Positions 31,867 through 52,743 of a DNA stretch of 64,000 nucleotides are shown in pieces; position 1 is the first letter of the stretch; each line of letters opens with the position of its first letter. The notes below the pieces were generated by a model. It was given only the letters and a program-made list of their open reading frames with translations, searched no databases and had not been told where the DNA came from. A program made the position numbers and the translations under genes. This DNA is from Hydractinia symbiolongicarpus (lineage: Eukaryota; Cnidaria; Hydrozoa; Anthoathecata; Hydractiniidae), in NCBI RefSeq assembly GCF_029227915.1, contig NC_079880.1:23622501-23686500 (forward strand). Direction: 5' to 3'.

Positions 31867-34800
31867 ATGCGCGACATCATTTGGCAACAACAAAATACAC
31901 CAGTTGATAGCAGTTATCAGAACGAACGGAAGTATAAAATTAATGAGCGAGATAGACAATATGCCACAGACCAACCGGAAAAAATTCACTTTAATGTTTC
32001 ACCGGCCGATGTAAATTCAGTGAATTCTGGTTTTTCAACTTCTAAACCTATATCTAAAATTAATAAATCTAATCAGAAAGAGTCAACAGGCATTGGAGTG
32101 TACTTGAATGGGAATAGTGATATAGCTGGTGGCAAGTGGAGTGTTGCAACCGACGATAATCAAAATCCACAGGTGCGTATTTCTCTTATGTTATTGTTGA
32201 ACAGAGTGACCGACAGTTGTTGTGATTGTTTGTTGGATTTTCTAGGAAGCCTGGGATAAAACTACTCAAGTTCGCAAGTCACACAACATGTTTACTTTTG
32301 AAAATCATTGGCAAGAATCCTCTTGGAGTATGGGTGCTGATGGAAGCAATGATAAATCAGAGCATGCCATCTCACAACCTATTACAATGGTCCAAAGAAG
32401 ACCGGAGCAGTATGGACCACCACAGCAAGTGACATCTCCCCGATCTGCAGATGGTTCTGTGTTGGGTGTGCACATGGTTGAATATGTCTTAGCATCGTCA
32501 CCGGGTGGTCATGAAATCGAAAACCACATGAAGGGAATGAATATAAATGGAAATCTAGTAGGTTTATATCAATATGACAATATGAACCAATATATTTTAC
32601 TAAAGCACGCCATGTAAAAGTTACTTTTCCAAATTTTGTGTATCTCATCATATAGAGTAAAAACTATTAGTAATACCAAACAAAACTGCGATAAAATATG
32701 TTAAATCATAGTTTTTACATCCTTGAAAAAATCTGAAAAAACACTTTTTCAAAATTTGTGTCAAGCAAATCACTTATTATTGTGGAACATATTTTAGCAG
32801 TGAATTGATAAAAATACTATGTTGGTTTGCAATCAAATTTTGTGAGTAAACATATAAGTTTACCCAGAAAAGTTATTGCAAACCAATTTGCAGATACTTA
32901 GTTTTGGATCATGAGCAAAAAATTAGGAAACCTGGGACGAGCAAATGAGGGTCATTTTGGCAAAAAGTTTATGTTAATCAACTTTATAATACCTATGCAT
33001 TAAAAAGTTTAAATGCACATTCTTTGACAGGTCTAAAATTACTGACAAATGTCAAAATTTGCTATTACTTAAATATGATTAATTCATGCAGCATAATTAA
33101 ATCTGAAATACCTTTAATTCTAAATATCTTAGAATGAAAAGAGATTTCCAAAAAATTCAAAAACACTTGTTAACCAACTTTGTCTTTATAAGTTCAGCAT
33201 CATTTTTACCTCGGGTTCCCTTTAAGGTGCAAGTTAAAGCGCATATCAGTTTGCACATCCTGAAATAAATTTCAGTGCAAAAATTTTACTTCAGGTGTAC
33301 AGGTGTCTACCTAAAGTTTGTTAGAGTGTTTAATTTCTTTCTTTCTAGGAGGTGTCCAACACGCAATTACCAAATGGAAATGTTGTGGCAAGAAAGTCTC
33401 CTTTTGAAGAAGAAGATGAAATTGAAAATAACTCCCAGCATTCTCAAAATGAATCAGAAGAACCAACTCTTTTTATGTAAGTACTGTTATTTTTTAATGT
33501 CGGGCTTGACAATAAAATTTTTTGCTCTTGCCCACTTGTGGCAGTATTGTATCACACAGTAGTTTTATTTTACTTTAAATATTTTGTCTTGCTTTGGAAT
33601 GTTTTATTATTAGTGTTACAATTCTAAAGAAATTATGATGTATCTTTTTAACCTAAACATAATATATATAAATTTTATCATTTAGGGGTGGACAACAAGC
33701 TAGTAGCAGTAGAAATGAGTCCCCTCTGCCATTAAATTCACAAGACACTGCTGCTGCATTAGGACCAATGATCTCAGGTAACAACCCATCCAGTAAACCA
33801 AGCTCTACATCATCTGGTGCTCAGGAAGATCAAGTTACATCTCCTATACCATTCGCTCAAAATGTGGACCAGAATGGCAGTACCATAGAGCCGAATCAAA
33901 TTGGTTACGAACCTAGTATACAGGAACAGACACAAGGTGTCGCTGTATCCAATGCAATGGCAGCTACTCAACAGCAGCAACAAGGTCAACCACAACATTT
34001 TGTATTTGGTCAACAACAAGCTATGGGTATGGGTAGCCCATATTTTGTTGCAAATACTGCTGGAGGCCAAGATCCATATGGTCAAAATGGTGGTATTCCT
34101 ATTGTAAATGCAAATGGACAAACAACTGTCATTCACCCTCAGTATGCAGCTGCTTATGGTATTCAGCCATATGTTTATGCCAACCAAAATGGTGGCCAAT
34201 TTGTCCAGGGACAGCCACAACCTTCACAAGATCCACGGACACCAACTACATCAACAACCTCGTCTTCACAAGGACCTCAACAAATGCAGGGTCAACAACA
34301 ACAAATTCCTGCAGGATACATGGTTCAGGCACCTATTAATTTTCCAGCTGGATCCACATTTTATGATCAACATGGCAACCCTGTTATTATTAATGGTAGA
34401 ATGACTGCACCTATGACGAACCACCTTGGACAAACTGTGCGAGTCATGTCCCCAGTCGTTTTAAATGCTAATGGACCACCAACAGTTAGTCCTGGAATAC
34501 ACAGTGGGACTTCACCTTCACTCCAGATGTATAGTCAACAACAACAACAACAGGCTAACCAGCAACAGCAACAACCTCCAAGAGGTAAACCTTTCTTCTT
34601 CATGTAAAATTTAAAAAAATTGCATATTAGACACACACAAAAATATGTTTTACATATTGCATTGTTTTTCTCAGGAATAAATTTGGGATATTTGTCTACT
34701 GGTCAACTTGGACCCCTCCCTGGTCAGAATGCAATGCAAGCTGCTCCGGTTGGTGTAATCGGAGGTCATCTTCAGTCTACTGGAACAGGACCATTGCCAT

Positions 34801-37800
34801 CTCCGGGTGGACCAAGAGATGTGTATAGTGCATTAGGGCCATCTAAACGTCCTGGTGCTCAAGTCTATACACAGGGAATGGTAGGCTCATACAATTCACT
34901 CTCTGTAAATACACCATTAGCAAATGCATTGAACATTACCAATCCAAATACTTCACCACTTCATTCACAAGGACAGACAACATTTGATATAGGATCGCCA
35001 GCAAACAGTCGACTCTCGGGCTACGCCAGTTTACTAAATCCCACTAATGATATGAGAAGAGGGTATGGCACAGCAGGTTTAGGAAGCTCCATATTTGGCT
35101 CTAGTACAGCTGGTTTATACAGAAGAGCAGGTGGCAGAGACAGTGGAAGGTCAAAGTTACTTGAAGATTTTCGTAACAACAGGTTTCCTAACCTTCAACT
35201 TCATGATCTGCAAAGACATATAGTTGAGTTTTCTCAAGATCAACATGGTTCTAGATTTATACAACAAAAACTGGAAAGAGCTAGCATATTGGAGAAAAAC
35301 ATGGTGTTTAACGAGATCTTGACAGCTGCTTACAGTTTAATGACCGATGTATTTGGAAATTATGTTATCCAAAAATTTTTCGAATTTGGCTCTCCTGAAC
35401 AAAAATTGCTGCTTGCACAAAGAATTAAAGGCCATGTACTACCATTAGCTCTGCAGATGTATGGATGCAGAGTTATACAAAAAGCATTGGAGACGATACC
35501 GCCAGAAATGACAATACATGTAGGTTCTTATTTTTTAATCAGAATTTAACGAAATGTGTGGTGTTGAGAGATTTATCAATACAGTCAATTTCTTTTTTAC
35601 TATTAACTTGTGCTTTAATTTATGAGAATGACTTTAAAATTTGTCTGCATTAATCATTAAAGCTGTAGACATTTTACATAGTTCAATAAAACTTTTAGAG
35701 TGAATTAGTACGTGAATTGGATGGGCATGTTTTGAAATGCGTAAAGGATCAAAATGGTAACCATGTTGTTCAAAAGTGTATCGAGTGTGTGGATTCAGTA
35801 CAGCTGCAGTTCATCATTGATGCTTTCCAAGGACAGGTATGTTTCTTAAGTATAGACCGATTCCTGTGTGACATAATGTTTTGATTTTGTGTTAATACAC
35901 ACTCACTAGGTAGAAAATATAAACATGAATATAGTTAAAAAAAAAATAGAATTTCAGTGCTTTTTGGATCCAAAATGTCTGTTTTGTTAAACTCATTTCT
36001 ATCTTAAACTACTGTTCTCTACTTTTAAAATTCTAATTAATGTAGGTTTTTGCATTATCCACCCACCCGTATGGATGTCGTGTTATTCAACGCATACTTG
36101 AGCATTGCACTACTGAGCAAACATCTCCAATTCTGGGAGAATTACACGAACACACTGAAAGATTGATCCAAGATCAATATGGAAATTATGTCATTCAACA
36201 TGTACTTGAACATGGAAGTGCCGATGATAAATCAACTATTGTTAATATTGTCCGTGGAAATGTATTATTGCTCAGTCAGCATAAATTTGCAAGGTTAGTG
36301 TTAAGTAAAGTTTTTTATGCTAAACATAAACTCATTGTTCTAGTTGACCATTTCTAGCAATGTATGGACATTTTCAAAATGGATGCATGTGTACCAAGAA
36401 GCCTGTTGGAATGTTATTTATTTGTTAGTCACACATTTTTACTAGGCTTTATGCTGACACAGCATATTGGATGATAGTGAAATATATTTAATATTACAAT
36501 ATATTATCTTTAGTAATGTGATTGAGAAATGTGTGTCTCATGCGTCAAGAGCTGAACGTTCCATGTTGATTGAAGAAGTTTGCAATTATGCTGATGGGTA
36601 GGTTTCTATTGTGGAACACAAGAATTTCTTAGCACTCTGGCTTCCTCTAAGATTTTGGAAATTAAAAATCCTTGCTGTGTTCGTTTTTCTTGCTGTTGTT
36701 GTTATGGGAACTGTTTACAGGGTTTTTCCCATTGAAAACTCAGTGTGTGCAACCCTCAAAATAATTTTTGGAGACTCTCAGACAAAATGTCCGCCACATC
36801 TCCAGCTTGGTCGGACATGTCTGTAGCTTGTTTCAAACTTTCGTCGGACAAAACGTCTGATTTTAATCCATAAGCAAGCCTATTCATAGCCAACCTGACC
36901 ATCCTAGCTAATTCACCGACTCCTGACTTAGTTAAAAGAACTGCGTAGACATAAATCTCTATTTCCTGGCCACTTCGTCATTGGTAACCAGGTCACACGC
37001 AAGAAATCCAGCCATGCGGTTCTTCATTAATGCCGGCCGAGGTAAACGGTGACAGAGAACGGATGAAGCAAGTCTGCAAAACTGCACTTACAGGCGAAAC
37101 AGACATTATACCATCGATTTAATTGTAGATAATTTCTTCATTTAACAAAACAATTGGAAACCATAGCAGGTCCCATTTAATTGAATTTTTTCTTTATGTC
37201 GCAAGTGTTATTTTCATTCAAACAATTTTAAAAACGAAACCCACGTGCGGTAATTTTTTTAGTTTTTTTTTAATTTGAAAACGAAGCATATTATTTCCCA
37301 TTCGCTTGTGATGAGTTTACAAATAATAATAATAATGTGAATTGATTGGTTTATTTAAATGCACAGCCTTACTTTGTTTAACGGAGCCGCCCAACAGATT
37401 TTTTAGTTGTGGTATGTGTGATCATGATTAAGAAACTTCCATGATGGCACATGGCAGATGAAAACAAAACGAAAGTGATGTGGAACGAAGATTGATTAAA
37501 AGATGCAAGATTATATTTGAATTATCTCATTATTTTGCATGTTTCAATTTTTAATTTTTGAAGTTATTAAAAGGCAGATGTAGCTACAGAAACGTGCTGG
37601 ACAAAATGACAGGCCTGTATTGATTTTCGTCTGACATATTTGCGTCTGGGTCGGACAATGTTCGCTTACCGACCGCTATTTCGAGGGCTGTTTGTGGAAA
37701 GCAATCCACAAAGGTTAAAAAACTAAGTAATTCAAATTTTGAATATACTTTTTTAGAATGTTTTTTATCAAAAAGGGGAAAAAGAAAAAAAAATTAGACC

Positions 37801-38097
37801 GAATGTATTTTACAACTCTTCCCAGTACGATAAATGTATTGTATTTTTAGACCACACGGTGCATTATACACGATGATGAAGGATCAATATGCAAATTATG
37901 TTGTGCAGAAAATGATCGATATAGCTGAACCACTTCAGCGAAAAGTTCTTATGATGAAGATCAGACCACATGTTGCTACACTGCGTAAATATACATATGG
38001 AAAACACATTCTTGCTAAACTGGAAAGCTTTGAGAAAGCTTACATGCAACCAGATTTGTTGTTTTTACCTGTGACAACACAAATTGCGCCATTTTAG
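31867..38097 (+). CDS. PUM: Pumilio-family RNA-binding translational repressor
   Basis: Nine coding exons: 31867-32172, 32246-32557, 33349-33476, 33686-34584, 34675-35519, 35699-35836, 36046-36293, 36514-36597, 37851-38097. All phases join and give 1068 residues, the usual Pumilio length. The start ATG is preceded in frame by TGA. The N-terminal region keeps animal PUM signatures: [11 protein letters not shown] (SQPIMVQRRP in human PUM1 from memory) and [15 protein letters not shown]. The middle is Gln-rich and disordered. The PUM-HD (about residues 700-1060) has eight repeats with RNA-contact motifs SRFIQ, NYVIQ, CRVIQ, NHVVQ, CRVIQ, NYVIQ, SNVIE and NYVVQ. This is the canonical order that reads UGUANAUA in 3' UTRs of target mRNAs in the cytoplasm. 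All contact residues are intact. The intron between repeats 7 and 8 is long (1.25 kb) and holds a transposon. Confidence 0.97.
32930..33110. repeat. Dispersed repeat, copy B, in a Pumilio intron
   Basis: Counterpart of 26815-27010: acctgggacgagcaaatgag, gtcattttggcaaaa, caaatgtcaaaat and aattcatgcagcataattaa. Confidence 0.65.
36750..37690. mobile_element. Candidate hAT-like DNA element in a Pumilio intron
   Basis: The ends are inverted: CAACCCTCAAAATA at 36750 and, on the other strand, CAGCCCTCGAAATAG ending at 37690. Subterminal copies of tcggacaa and gacaaaatg occur near both ends. The terminal CAGCCCTCGAAATA form resembles hAT inverted repeats. I cannot find a convincing 8-bp target duplication and there is no transposase frame. 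Confidence 0.5.
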
Positions 38098-39503
38098 TTC
38101 GAAGCTATCTTAGGGATTGTGTAGGTAAGTTGTTGTCGTTTTTGGTGATTGTAATATTAATACATATTTCTTTTTTTTCTTAGTATATATTATATATAAC
38201 ATTTTTTCTGCAGTGTGGATTTGATTTTTCCTATATACTCATAACTGTCGTATATTTAGAATTAATGCGCCTTTTAATATTTTAGAATTGTTTTTGTGTT
38301 TATATTATTTAGATTAAATTAATTATTTCAGTCATTTCGCATTTTATAGAATGCATCTTAATGTTGTTATAGCAACTAAAGGACTGGGTATTAGGTGTTG
38401 TGCAAATCAAGTCTTTTTAACTGTAGTGCAGCTCGAACAAACATCTAATATTTGACAATTTCATCAGATACGTTTTTTGTACACTCCTGCGAACTATCCT
38501 CCTTCCAAATTTAAGTATATATACAAACTCCTCGTTTTTGTTTTCTGTCAAATTATCTGTAACCAGCTCAAATTTGAGTTGGATGTAACTTGTGTTTATA
38601 TGGACATATGTACATTTCAACGTGTATATCGAGAAAGCATTTTTTACTCAAATTTTATTGCGTTCATTTAGTAATATTTGCATACCGAAAAATTGATATT
38701 TGTAAGATGAAGCTCTCGTTTTTCTTAACCGTATCGCATTCTTTTTCTATTCCAAGTGGTTTAATATGTATGTGAAAAGAATTAGCTTCTTAAAGGTCTG
38801 TATTTCCATTCTCGTGGTATTTCGCTTGTTGTTTTTTTTGCGTTGTGGCAGAGAGATTTTTATTTTGTTCTTTGATTTTATCAACGAAGTGTTTATATTA
38901 TTTAGTCCAATCAAATTGCGTTTATTTTATGATTGAATTTATTGATTTGTTGGTTTTTTACCCACGAAAGTCTGACGACGAGGACAATTTTAACTCAGCC
39001 ATCCTTTATGTAACGTCCAATATTCACAATCACGAGTAAGAATACGAATTATTTTTTACAATACAGTGTAAATTAGTGTTTTTTAAACTTGAACATACTT
39101 CAGCACTGTTATCTAAGCACTGTGTACATAGCATTTAATAATATTATGCCGTGCAACTTTACAAACAAAGCGACCTGCTTTTAGCTGTTTTAACGGTTGT
39201 TTAATTATTTCTTCAGTCTATGTTATGTACAGGATTATCTGGTGGCATCTACCGTTTCTTCACTTCATTATTAATTACTCCTGTATATGTTTTTGAAAAA
39301 GAGAGGGGTGTATAGTAAATTTGTAGGTATTGGGGCTAACTTGGTAAATATGTAATATTATATGTATATGCCTTGTAAAAAGTATCACGAAAAACGAGTT
39401 TCACGTAAAACTGTTCTTCCCGGTGTGACCGATTTATCTTTTTTCGTGGTCAGTTTTACGTGAAAATGTTTTGAGTGATACATCATAATATTGTAACAAT
39501 AAA
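38098..39503 (+). other. Pumilio 3' UTR (probable extent)
   Basis: Non-coding sequence after the stop codon. It ends at AATAAA (39498-39503), which follows a strong hairpin at 39382-39481. Further AATAAA signals occur later, for example near 40437, so longer forms are possible. Confidence 0.45.
39382..39481 (+). repeat. Long hairpin in the Pumilio 3' UTR
   Basis: gtatcacgaaaaacgagttt plus cacgtaaaactg (39382-39413) pairs with cagttttacgtgaaaatgtt plus ttgagtgatac (39451-39481). This gives a stem of about 31 bp with a few mismatches around a 37-nt loop. It ends 16 nt before AATAAA. It could be a MITE, a pre-miRNA-like hairpin or a 3'-end regulatory structure. Confidence 0.75.
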
Positions 39504-41636
39504 AAAACCATTGTATAGTCCAAGCACACAGGCACAGAACACATGTAAAACCTTGTAAATCAGTATTCTGCTTTAAAACGGTGTAAAAATGAGGATAAAA
39601 TATTGTACGTAGAATATTTTTAGAATTTGAAAAGTAATATTCTTCTTGTAGACAAACGTGTATATCAACAAAAAAAATCAAAAAAGTTTCTTTTCAAGCG
39701 AGCACTTCTAACGGAAGCTGAATTCTCATTTCCTCCGTGAACTTGCTCGCTTGGAAATTTTCTTTCTTTTTTAGTTATCTTATATGTTATGATATTGTGG
39801 GTTGTTACGTGAAGTGCTAACCATTTAGAAATAATGCATAAAAGGAATAATTCTAATACTCTTCCACCGCTGGGTGTGTTGTTGATCTATAATTTCTCGT
39901 TTTTTCATTGGCAGGTTCTAAAGTGGTCGGCGTGTTTTGTATTACGTAACTGGACTAGGGTGTTCGGGTTATTTCTAGCTATGTATGCATTTCTATAAAG
40001 CATGTAAAAAAGATCTTTATGTCTGTGTACTTAGCTGTAATTGATTTGATAAAAATCGTATTTAGTGGCAAACTTGTTTCTTTTCTTGAGCTCTTGAACC
40101 CCGAAACAGAACACATGTACAAAGGTTTGATAAAAAAAAAACTTGGACTTCGCGAAACTTTATTTGTCGCTTAGCTTAATTTTTATTTCAGGGGTTAGAT
40201 CCCAAAAAAGGTAAAAGGTTAGGATTTTTTTTAAAAAATCAAATTTTTTTGCAACATTACCACACGCGAAGAAAATTTGGCGTGGTTGGCTTTTTTTATT
40301 CTAAATATATACCAAGTATTTTTGCGAAGCATCAATATTAAAATTTATTTCTTGTATTTCTAGGTTGTAAGATCAAATTGCTTTTGTCTATCGGCTTTTA
40401 ATAATCAAGGCTGAGACTGATGATGCCTTGTTTTGTAATAAAGCGGTCTATTTGCAACACCTCACTGACTGATAGGCTTGTGGTAGAGTGTTCGCTACCG
40501 GTGCAGGAGGTCTGCTCAGCGGTCAGCAATGAGAATGGGATTGATATCTTGGGAGGTTGCCTAGTTGAGTGATTGCGTTGCTTGCACGACTTTCGTAGCT
40601 CTAATTGGAGCTTTAAATGCGTTAAGAGCCCCTTCGCAGGACCCTCGTTAATAGAAGTGCCAATAGGAAGTGAAGAGGATATCTTGGGTAAATAATTTCA
40701 ATAATAATAAACCGTTCTGTAAAAGAAGTTTACGCGTTCAGTAATAAAAATGGCTATCGTCCTGGACAAGTTCTTATATCTTTCCGCAGTGAATACTCTG
40801 TGTCTGTCCAAATGTCTCGCCTTTTTGCTCCGTTTTAATTGGTGCAATTGAGTCGACCTTTATGTGGCCTTGGATTGAGTTTGAGATGGAGAGGCAACAG
40901 CCTGCTTTGATACAAAGATGAAACTTGTACGCGACTCAAGGTTGCCTGGTTAACTGATTTCAAATTATTTGTAAAGTTTGAGATTGGTTGGGTAAGAATA
41001 ACGATTGTTAAAAGTTGTAAAATATTTTGTTTGCGAGATAGAATTAATATAAAAAATTTACAAAAGAATTTTTTTAGCTACAGGAGCTAACTCATATCGC
41101 CCTCATATCAGAGCTAATGCTTACATACCACACCGGTAGTGGGACCACTGAAAAAGGACAAAAATTGTCGAATTCAGTAGAAAAAACAAAAATCACTGAC
41201 AAGGGAAATGCGTGAAAATTAGCGGTTATCCAGTGCAGCTCCAGCTTTTTAAACAGACACTGGGAAGAAAAAGTGCGAACAAATCGGAAAATGGGTGTAT
41301 GTATTTTGATTTTGAACAAAACAATAACAGGCGCTAGTTTCAAACAACTCACCAGATACGAATATGAGCGCTATGTCAACAAAGATGTTTCCACTAATGA
41401 CCAATGTTTACAACGTCTTAAAGCGCGCGATATATGAAACATTTTGCTACTATGAACATGTATAAATTAAAATATCTTGATTTTTATCTTGTTTGCTTTC
41501 ACCTTCAACTGAAAGTCATAATTTAGAACTACTGCGTACAGTTCTTTACTATGTTCTTCTCGGTAGCAAGAGAAGAAACATTACAAAGCTCTTCCAGGTG
41601 TTCTACCTCATTCTCCTTCTTGTTGATGCGTATGTT
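39504..41636. other. Intergenic between Pumilio and MST, tail to tail
   Basis: No gene seen. It contains a SINE copy at 40465-40690. The right part should include the MST 3' UTR. Confidence 0.45.
40465..40690 (+). mobile_element. tRNA-derived SINE copy
   Basis: The head ggcttgtggtagagtgttcg, followed by ctaccggtgcaggaggtc, resembles the first half of a tRNA. The tail has gagaatgggattgatatctt, ggagctttaaatgcgtta and cttcgcaggacc, shared with the copies near 15.8 kb and 58.6 kb. Confidence 0.7.
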
Positions 41637-48889
<7,253 letters not shown>

Positions 48890-49542
48890 CTTTAGAAGGT
48901 GAGCTAACTAGCAGTCTTGCTTGAAATTGTCTTCTTTTTAAAAATTTGTGTCGTAAAAAACTTTCACTGCAGTGACAAATCAAGTATTATCCTTCAAGTT
49001 TTTTTCTCATTTCTTGATTACTGCTAATGCTGTTACTGAATGGATGTAGTCATCTTCAATTCTGAGTGAAGAATTTTTGTTTAATTGAAGGAAAGAGAGC
49101 GAATATAAAAACACTCAAAAAATCCGGCTTCTTCCGTTCGCCATTTTTTATATAGCAGCTTCGGCTACCGGACTCATAATATTCTAATCTCTTTAAATTT
49201 ACGGCCATCTTGTTCTGCATTATACACAACGTGCGCATTATTAAGTAGGAGAGGCCATAACAACAAACAAAAATGTTGAACTTTATTACTGGGTACCTAA
49301 TATAGTATTAAGCAAATCACAAGTAATGATAGCTACGTGACAATTTTTTGCCTTTAGTTATATCTGCCCAGTGATTCTTGAAAAATTTTATATGTTCTGT
49401 GTGCGTGTACAGGGAAACTAGCCAGTAGCACTAATGATCTAGAAAATGACCAAAATCAAACCTCCTACTGACTTGGCTAGATAGATCTTAATAAAGAAAA
49501 TAAGAAGAATATAATAAAAAGCAAAAGAACTTCCACCAAAGC
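48890..49542. promoter_or_regulatory. Shared upstream region of MST and ABHD genes
   Basis: The start codons of the minus-strand MST gene and plus-strand ABHD gene are 653 bp apart and point away from each other, so this stretch should hold both promoters. I see no distinctive motif. The placement depends on the inferred first MST exon. Confidence 0.4.
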
Positions 49543-52500
49543 ATGTTCAAGCAATTACTAGAAGCTGTTGAACCCTCACATGTCATCACGGGAGCAGTTT
49601 GTGGATATTTTCTATACTACTTTTATAAAGTTGTTCACCGTCCAGTGTTAATAGCTGCTGATGGAGAATTTAAATCAATTTTGTCAGATGAATTAGTTAT
49701 ATTAAAGGAACATTGGTGGCCTACTTTTTGGGCATTTAATACACATTTTCAAACCATAACACGGGTTTTATTTAAAGCAAAACCACATATCTCCTATAAA
49801 AGGTAAGTTAGAAGTGTATAGCTATAATATACTATTTGCTTTCCAAAATCATTGTAAAAAAAGTGAATGGTTGGGTGCAAAGAATTTTTCCCATTGATTT
49901 TTAGAGAAATATTGAATACACCAGACCATGGGCAATTCAGTTTGGATTGGCTTGACCCTGATGAGGACAATGATAAATTTCCTGATCCAGCAGTGAGGCC
50001 AACATTAGTTGTTCTTCCTGGTATTACAGGTGAGTATAATCTTGCAAATCTGCCATAACCTGTTGTAACTATGGAAAGAGTTATCCTCAAACAAATTTAT
50101 GTTTAAAATTAGTGTTTGGAAAGAGCTTGGAGGAAGAAAGACAGAAGGAGAAACTATTTTCTGTATGCTTTAAGTGTTTTGAATTTTCCGTGGTTTTTAA
50201 TTTCAAAAGAGTCAGAACGTGATGTGCTTGACTAAGTTTTTTAATCTAGTTCTAAAATCCCCTTTAATATAATCTGACTCTAAAACATTGCTGAGAGTAA
50301 AATTTGTATCGAGAATATATACCAAATATATTATGTTGGTAAAAATTCTATGCAAAAAGTTTAGTATTTAAAATATTTATAAAGTTGGAATAATAATCTA
50401 TTTTTACAAGCTGAATATTTACAAACAAGTACTGATAATAAGGGGCTGGCCAGGGCTGACAAAATGTTTGGAAACTTAATGTTCTTTTTTTTTGTCTACG
50501 AATGCGTAGAGCATGAGATTTTATTGCTAATTATGCGTTTGTAATAACATAATTATATATCATGATGATATTGGAAATTTGGTATACTTTTAACTAAATA
50601 CACAAATGTAGAGTTTCAATGTAAAGTAGTTGTTTCTGGAGTATATTTTAGTGTTTCAAGAAAAAAAGTGCATAGAAATTTAATTATCATTCTAAAAATA
50701 ATTTTTGTTTTTAAAGAAACCTGCCCATGTTTTATTTGTGAAAGATTAAACCCAAAAATAAAAAAAGTTCATCTTTTTTTCAAAAGTACAGAGAAGATGG
50801 TTTTGAGAAAAAAAGTAAAAGTAAATACACAGCTTGTATATTTTTTTATCATCTTTTTTATAACTTCTCATTCAGAAATTATCAACCAGAAAATACAGTA
50901 ATTGTTTACTCTAAACCAATCACAATTGCAGATTTCAATTTACGAATAATTTATTCACAAAACTGCCAAACTTTAATATTTAGTTTCTATGCAGATATCT
51001 TTGTTTCAATATAATCCAAAGATATGTTTTTCTGTCTGTCTTTCTTCCTCTGACGAAAGAGATAAAATTTATGCAAACAGAAAGTCTTCAAAAACTCAAA
51101 AATTATTATTGGAATACTCAAATAAATTTTTCTGAAAAACTTGTTGGTGGAAAATTTTTGCTACAAGTTATTATTATTCCATATAGGGATGTATGGATTT
51201 TGTTACATTTGTGATTTTACCGCTGTCCTTATCAATAAAATAGTCTTGTTACGTAATAAATAATTTCTCCTAACTTATTATGTTTAGGCTGTAGCGATGC
51301 AAGTTATGTTAGAACTGTAATCATTGAAGCAGAGAAAATGGGCTTTCGGTTGGTAAATATTTGTTTCACAAGTTATGCTGGTAGGGGATCAGTTCCTAAA
51401 ATAGTGTGACATTTTTATGTTTTAAAAAAGGAAGTGAGGAAAAATATGAACAACCTATCAAGTATTTTGTCTGCTATGGAAAATAGAAAGTAAGTCATAT
51501 TTTGGCACATATAACCTTAAAAGTAAGTCAAAAATGATCACTCACTATTCACTTTAAGCCTTCCATGATAAAATGACAACATTTCTTCCCCCAAAAAACT
51601 AAAGTAATATCCTATATTGTCCATCCCCTGGCACAGTTATGTGGTAAGTCAAATCCAAAAGTAAGTCAGAAATTCACCTACATCATCTATGCATAAAATG
51701 AAGTAGAGCAAGTCAATTTTTATTGTTTTTTCACAGCCTTATAGCTAAAGGCCGTTTCTAAGTTTAACTTCAACCAAAGTTCGAGAAGTCAAAAATTGTC
51801 AATTCCGACCTATTTTTACAGACAAACGGTAATAGGAAATTATTATTACTGTGGAAAGTTTATCATTTCTTGAACATGATAGTTTAGTAGCCGACGTTTC
51901 GGGAGATCCTTCACCCATCATCAGGCAAAGTAAAATGATGTTGCGCATGTATTTATATAATTGCAGAGGATCAAAATTCATAAAAATTAACCAATATCAG
52001 AAACGAGCTGATAATTACAGTTAATTATGGTCATTAACATTTTCGGACCTAGATGTAGGTAACTACTTCTTCTGTAGGGCTGGTAACCAAATCTCAGGAA
52101 GTTGATACGAGATTCTGTTTATGTGTTTGTTACATTCTACACTGTTGATGGTTTCTTTAATCTTCCTGGCTGTTTTTCTGGATTCTCTGTCAATGATTTT
52201 ATTCTCATCCCAATTAAACTAATGACATCTGCTCCAGCTGTGGTCCGCAATTCCGTTTTTCTTCACATCTCCGTTTCTCACTGCGTACATATGTTCTTGT
52301 ACTCGTTGTTTAAACTTTCTTTTTGTTTCGCCTATATACACTGCATCACAATCTTTACACGGGATTTCGTAAACAACATTGCTTTGTTCTTCCAGGTTTA
52401 TTTTGTCTTTTGGTTTAGACAAAGTGCTTCTTAGGGTGTCTTTAGAGTTAAGATTGCATTTGATCTTGTGTTCCCTAAAACTTGACGAAGGATCTCGCTG

Positions 52501-52665
52501 GTACCTGGTACGAAGGGTAGGAATGCTGATGCGATAAATTCCTCTGATGTTTCCTTGTTGTCTCTGTTGCATCCTCTCTTCATTTTATTTTCTACTTGCG
52601 TGATGACTTTATGACTGTATCCATTTGCGATTAATGCATTTCTTACACGTCACGAAAATTATTAA

Positions 52666-52743
<78 letters not shown>

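Noticed and set aside
33810-34220. 136-codon minus-strand frame and other long antisense frames over Pumilio exon 4
   Set aside because: Shadow of the Gln-rich Pumilio coding exon.
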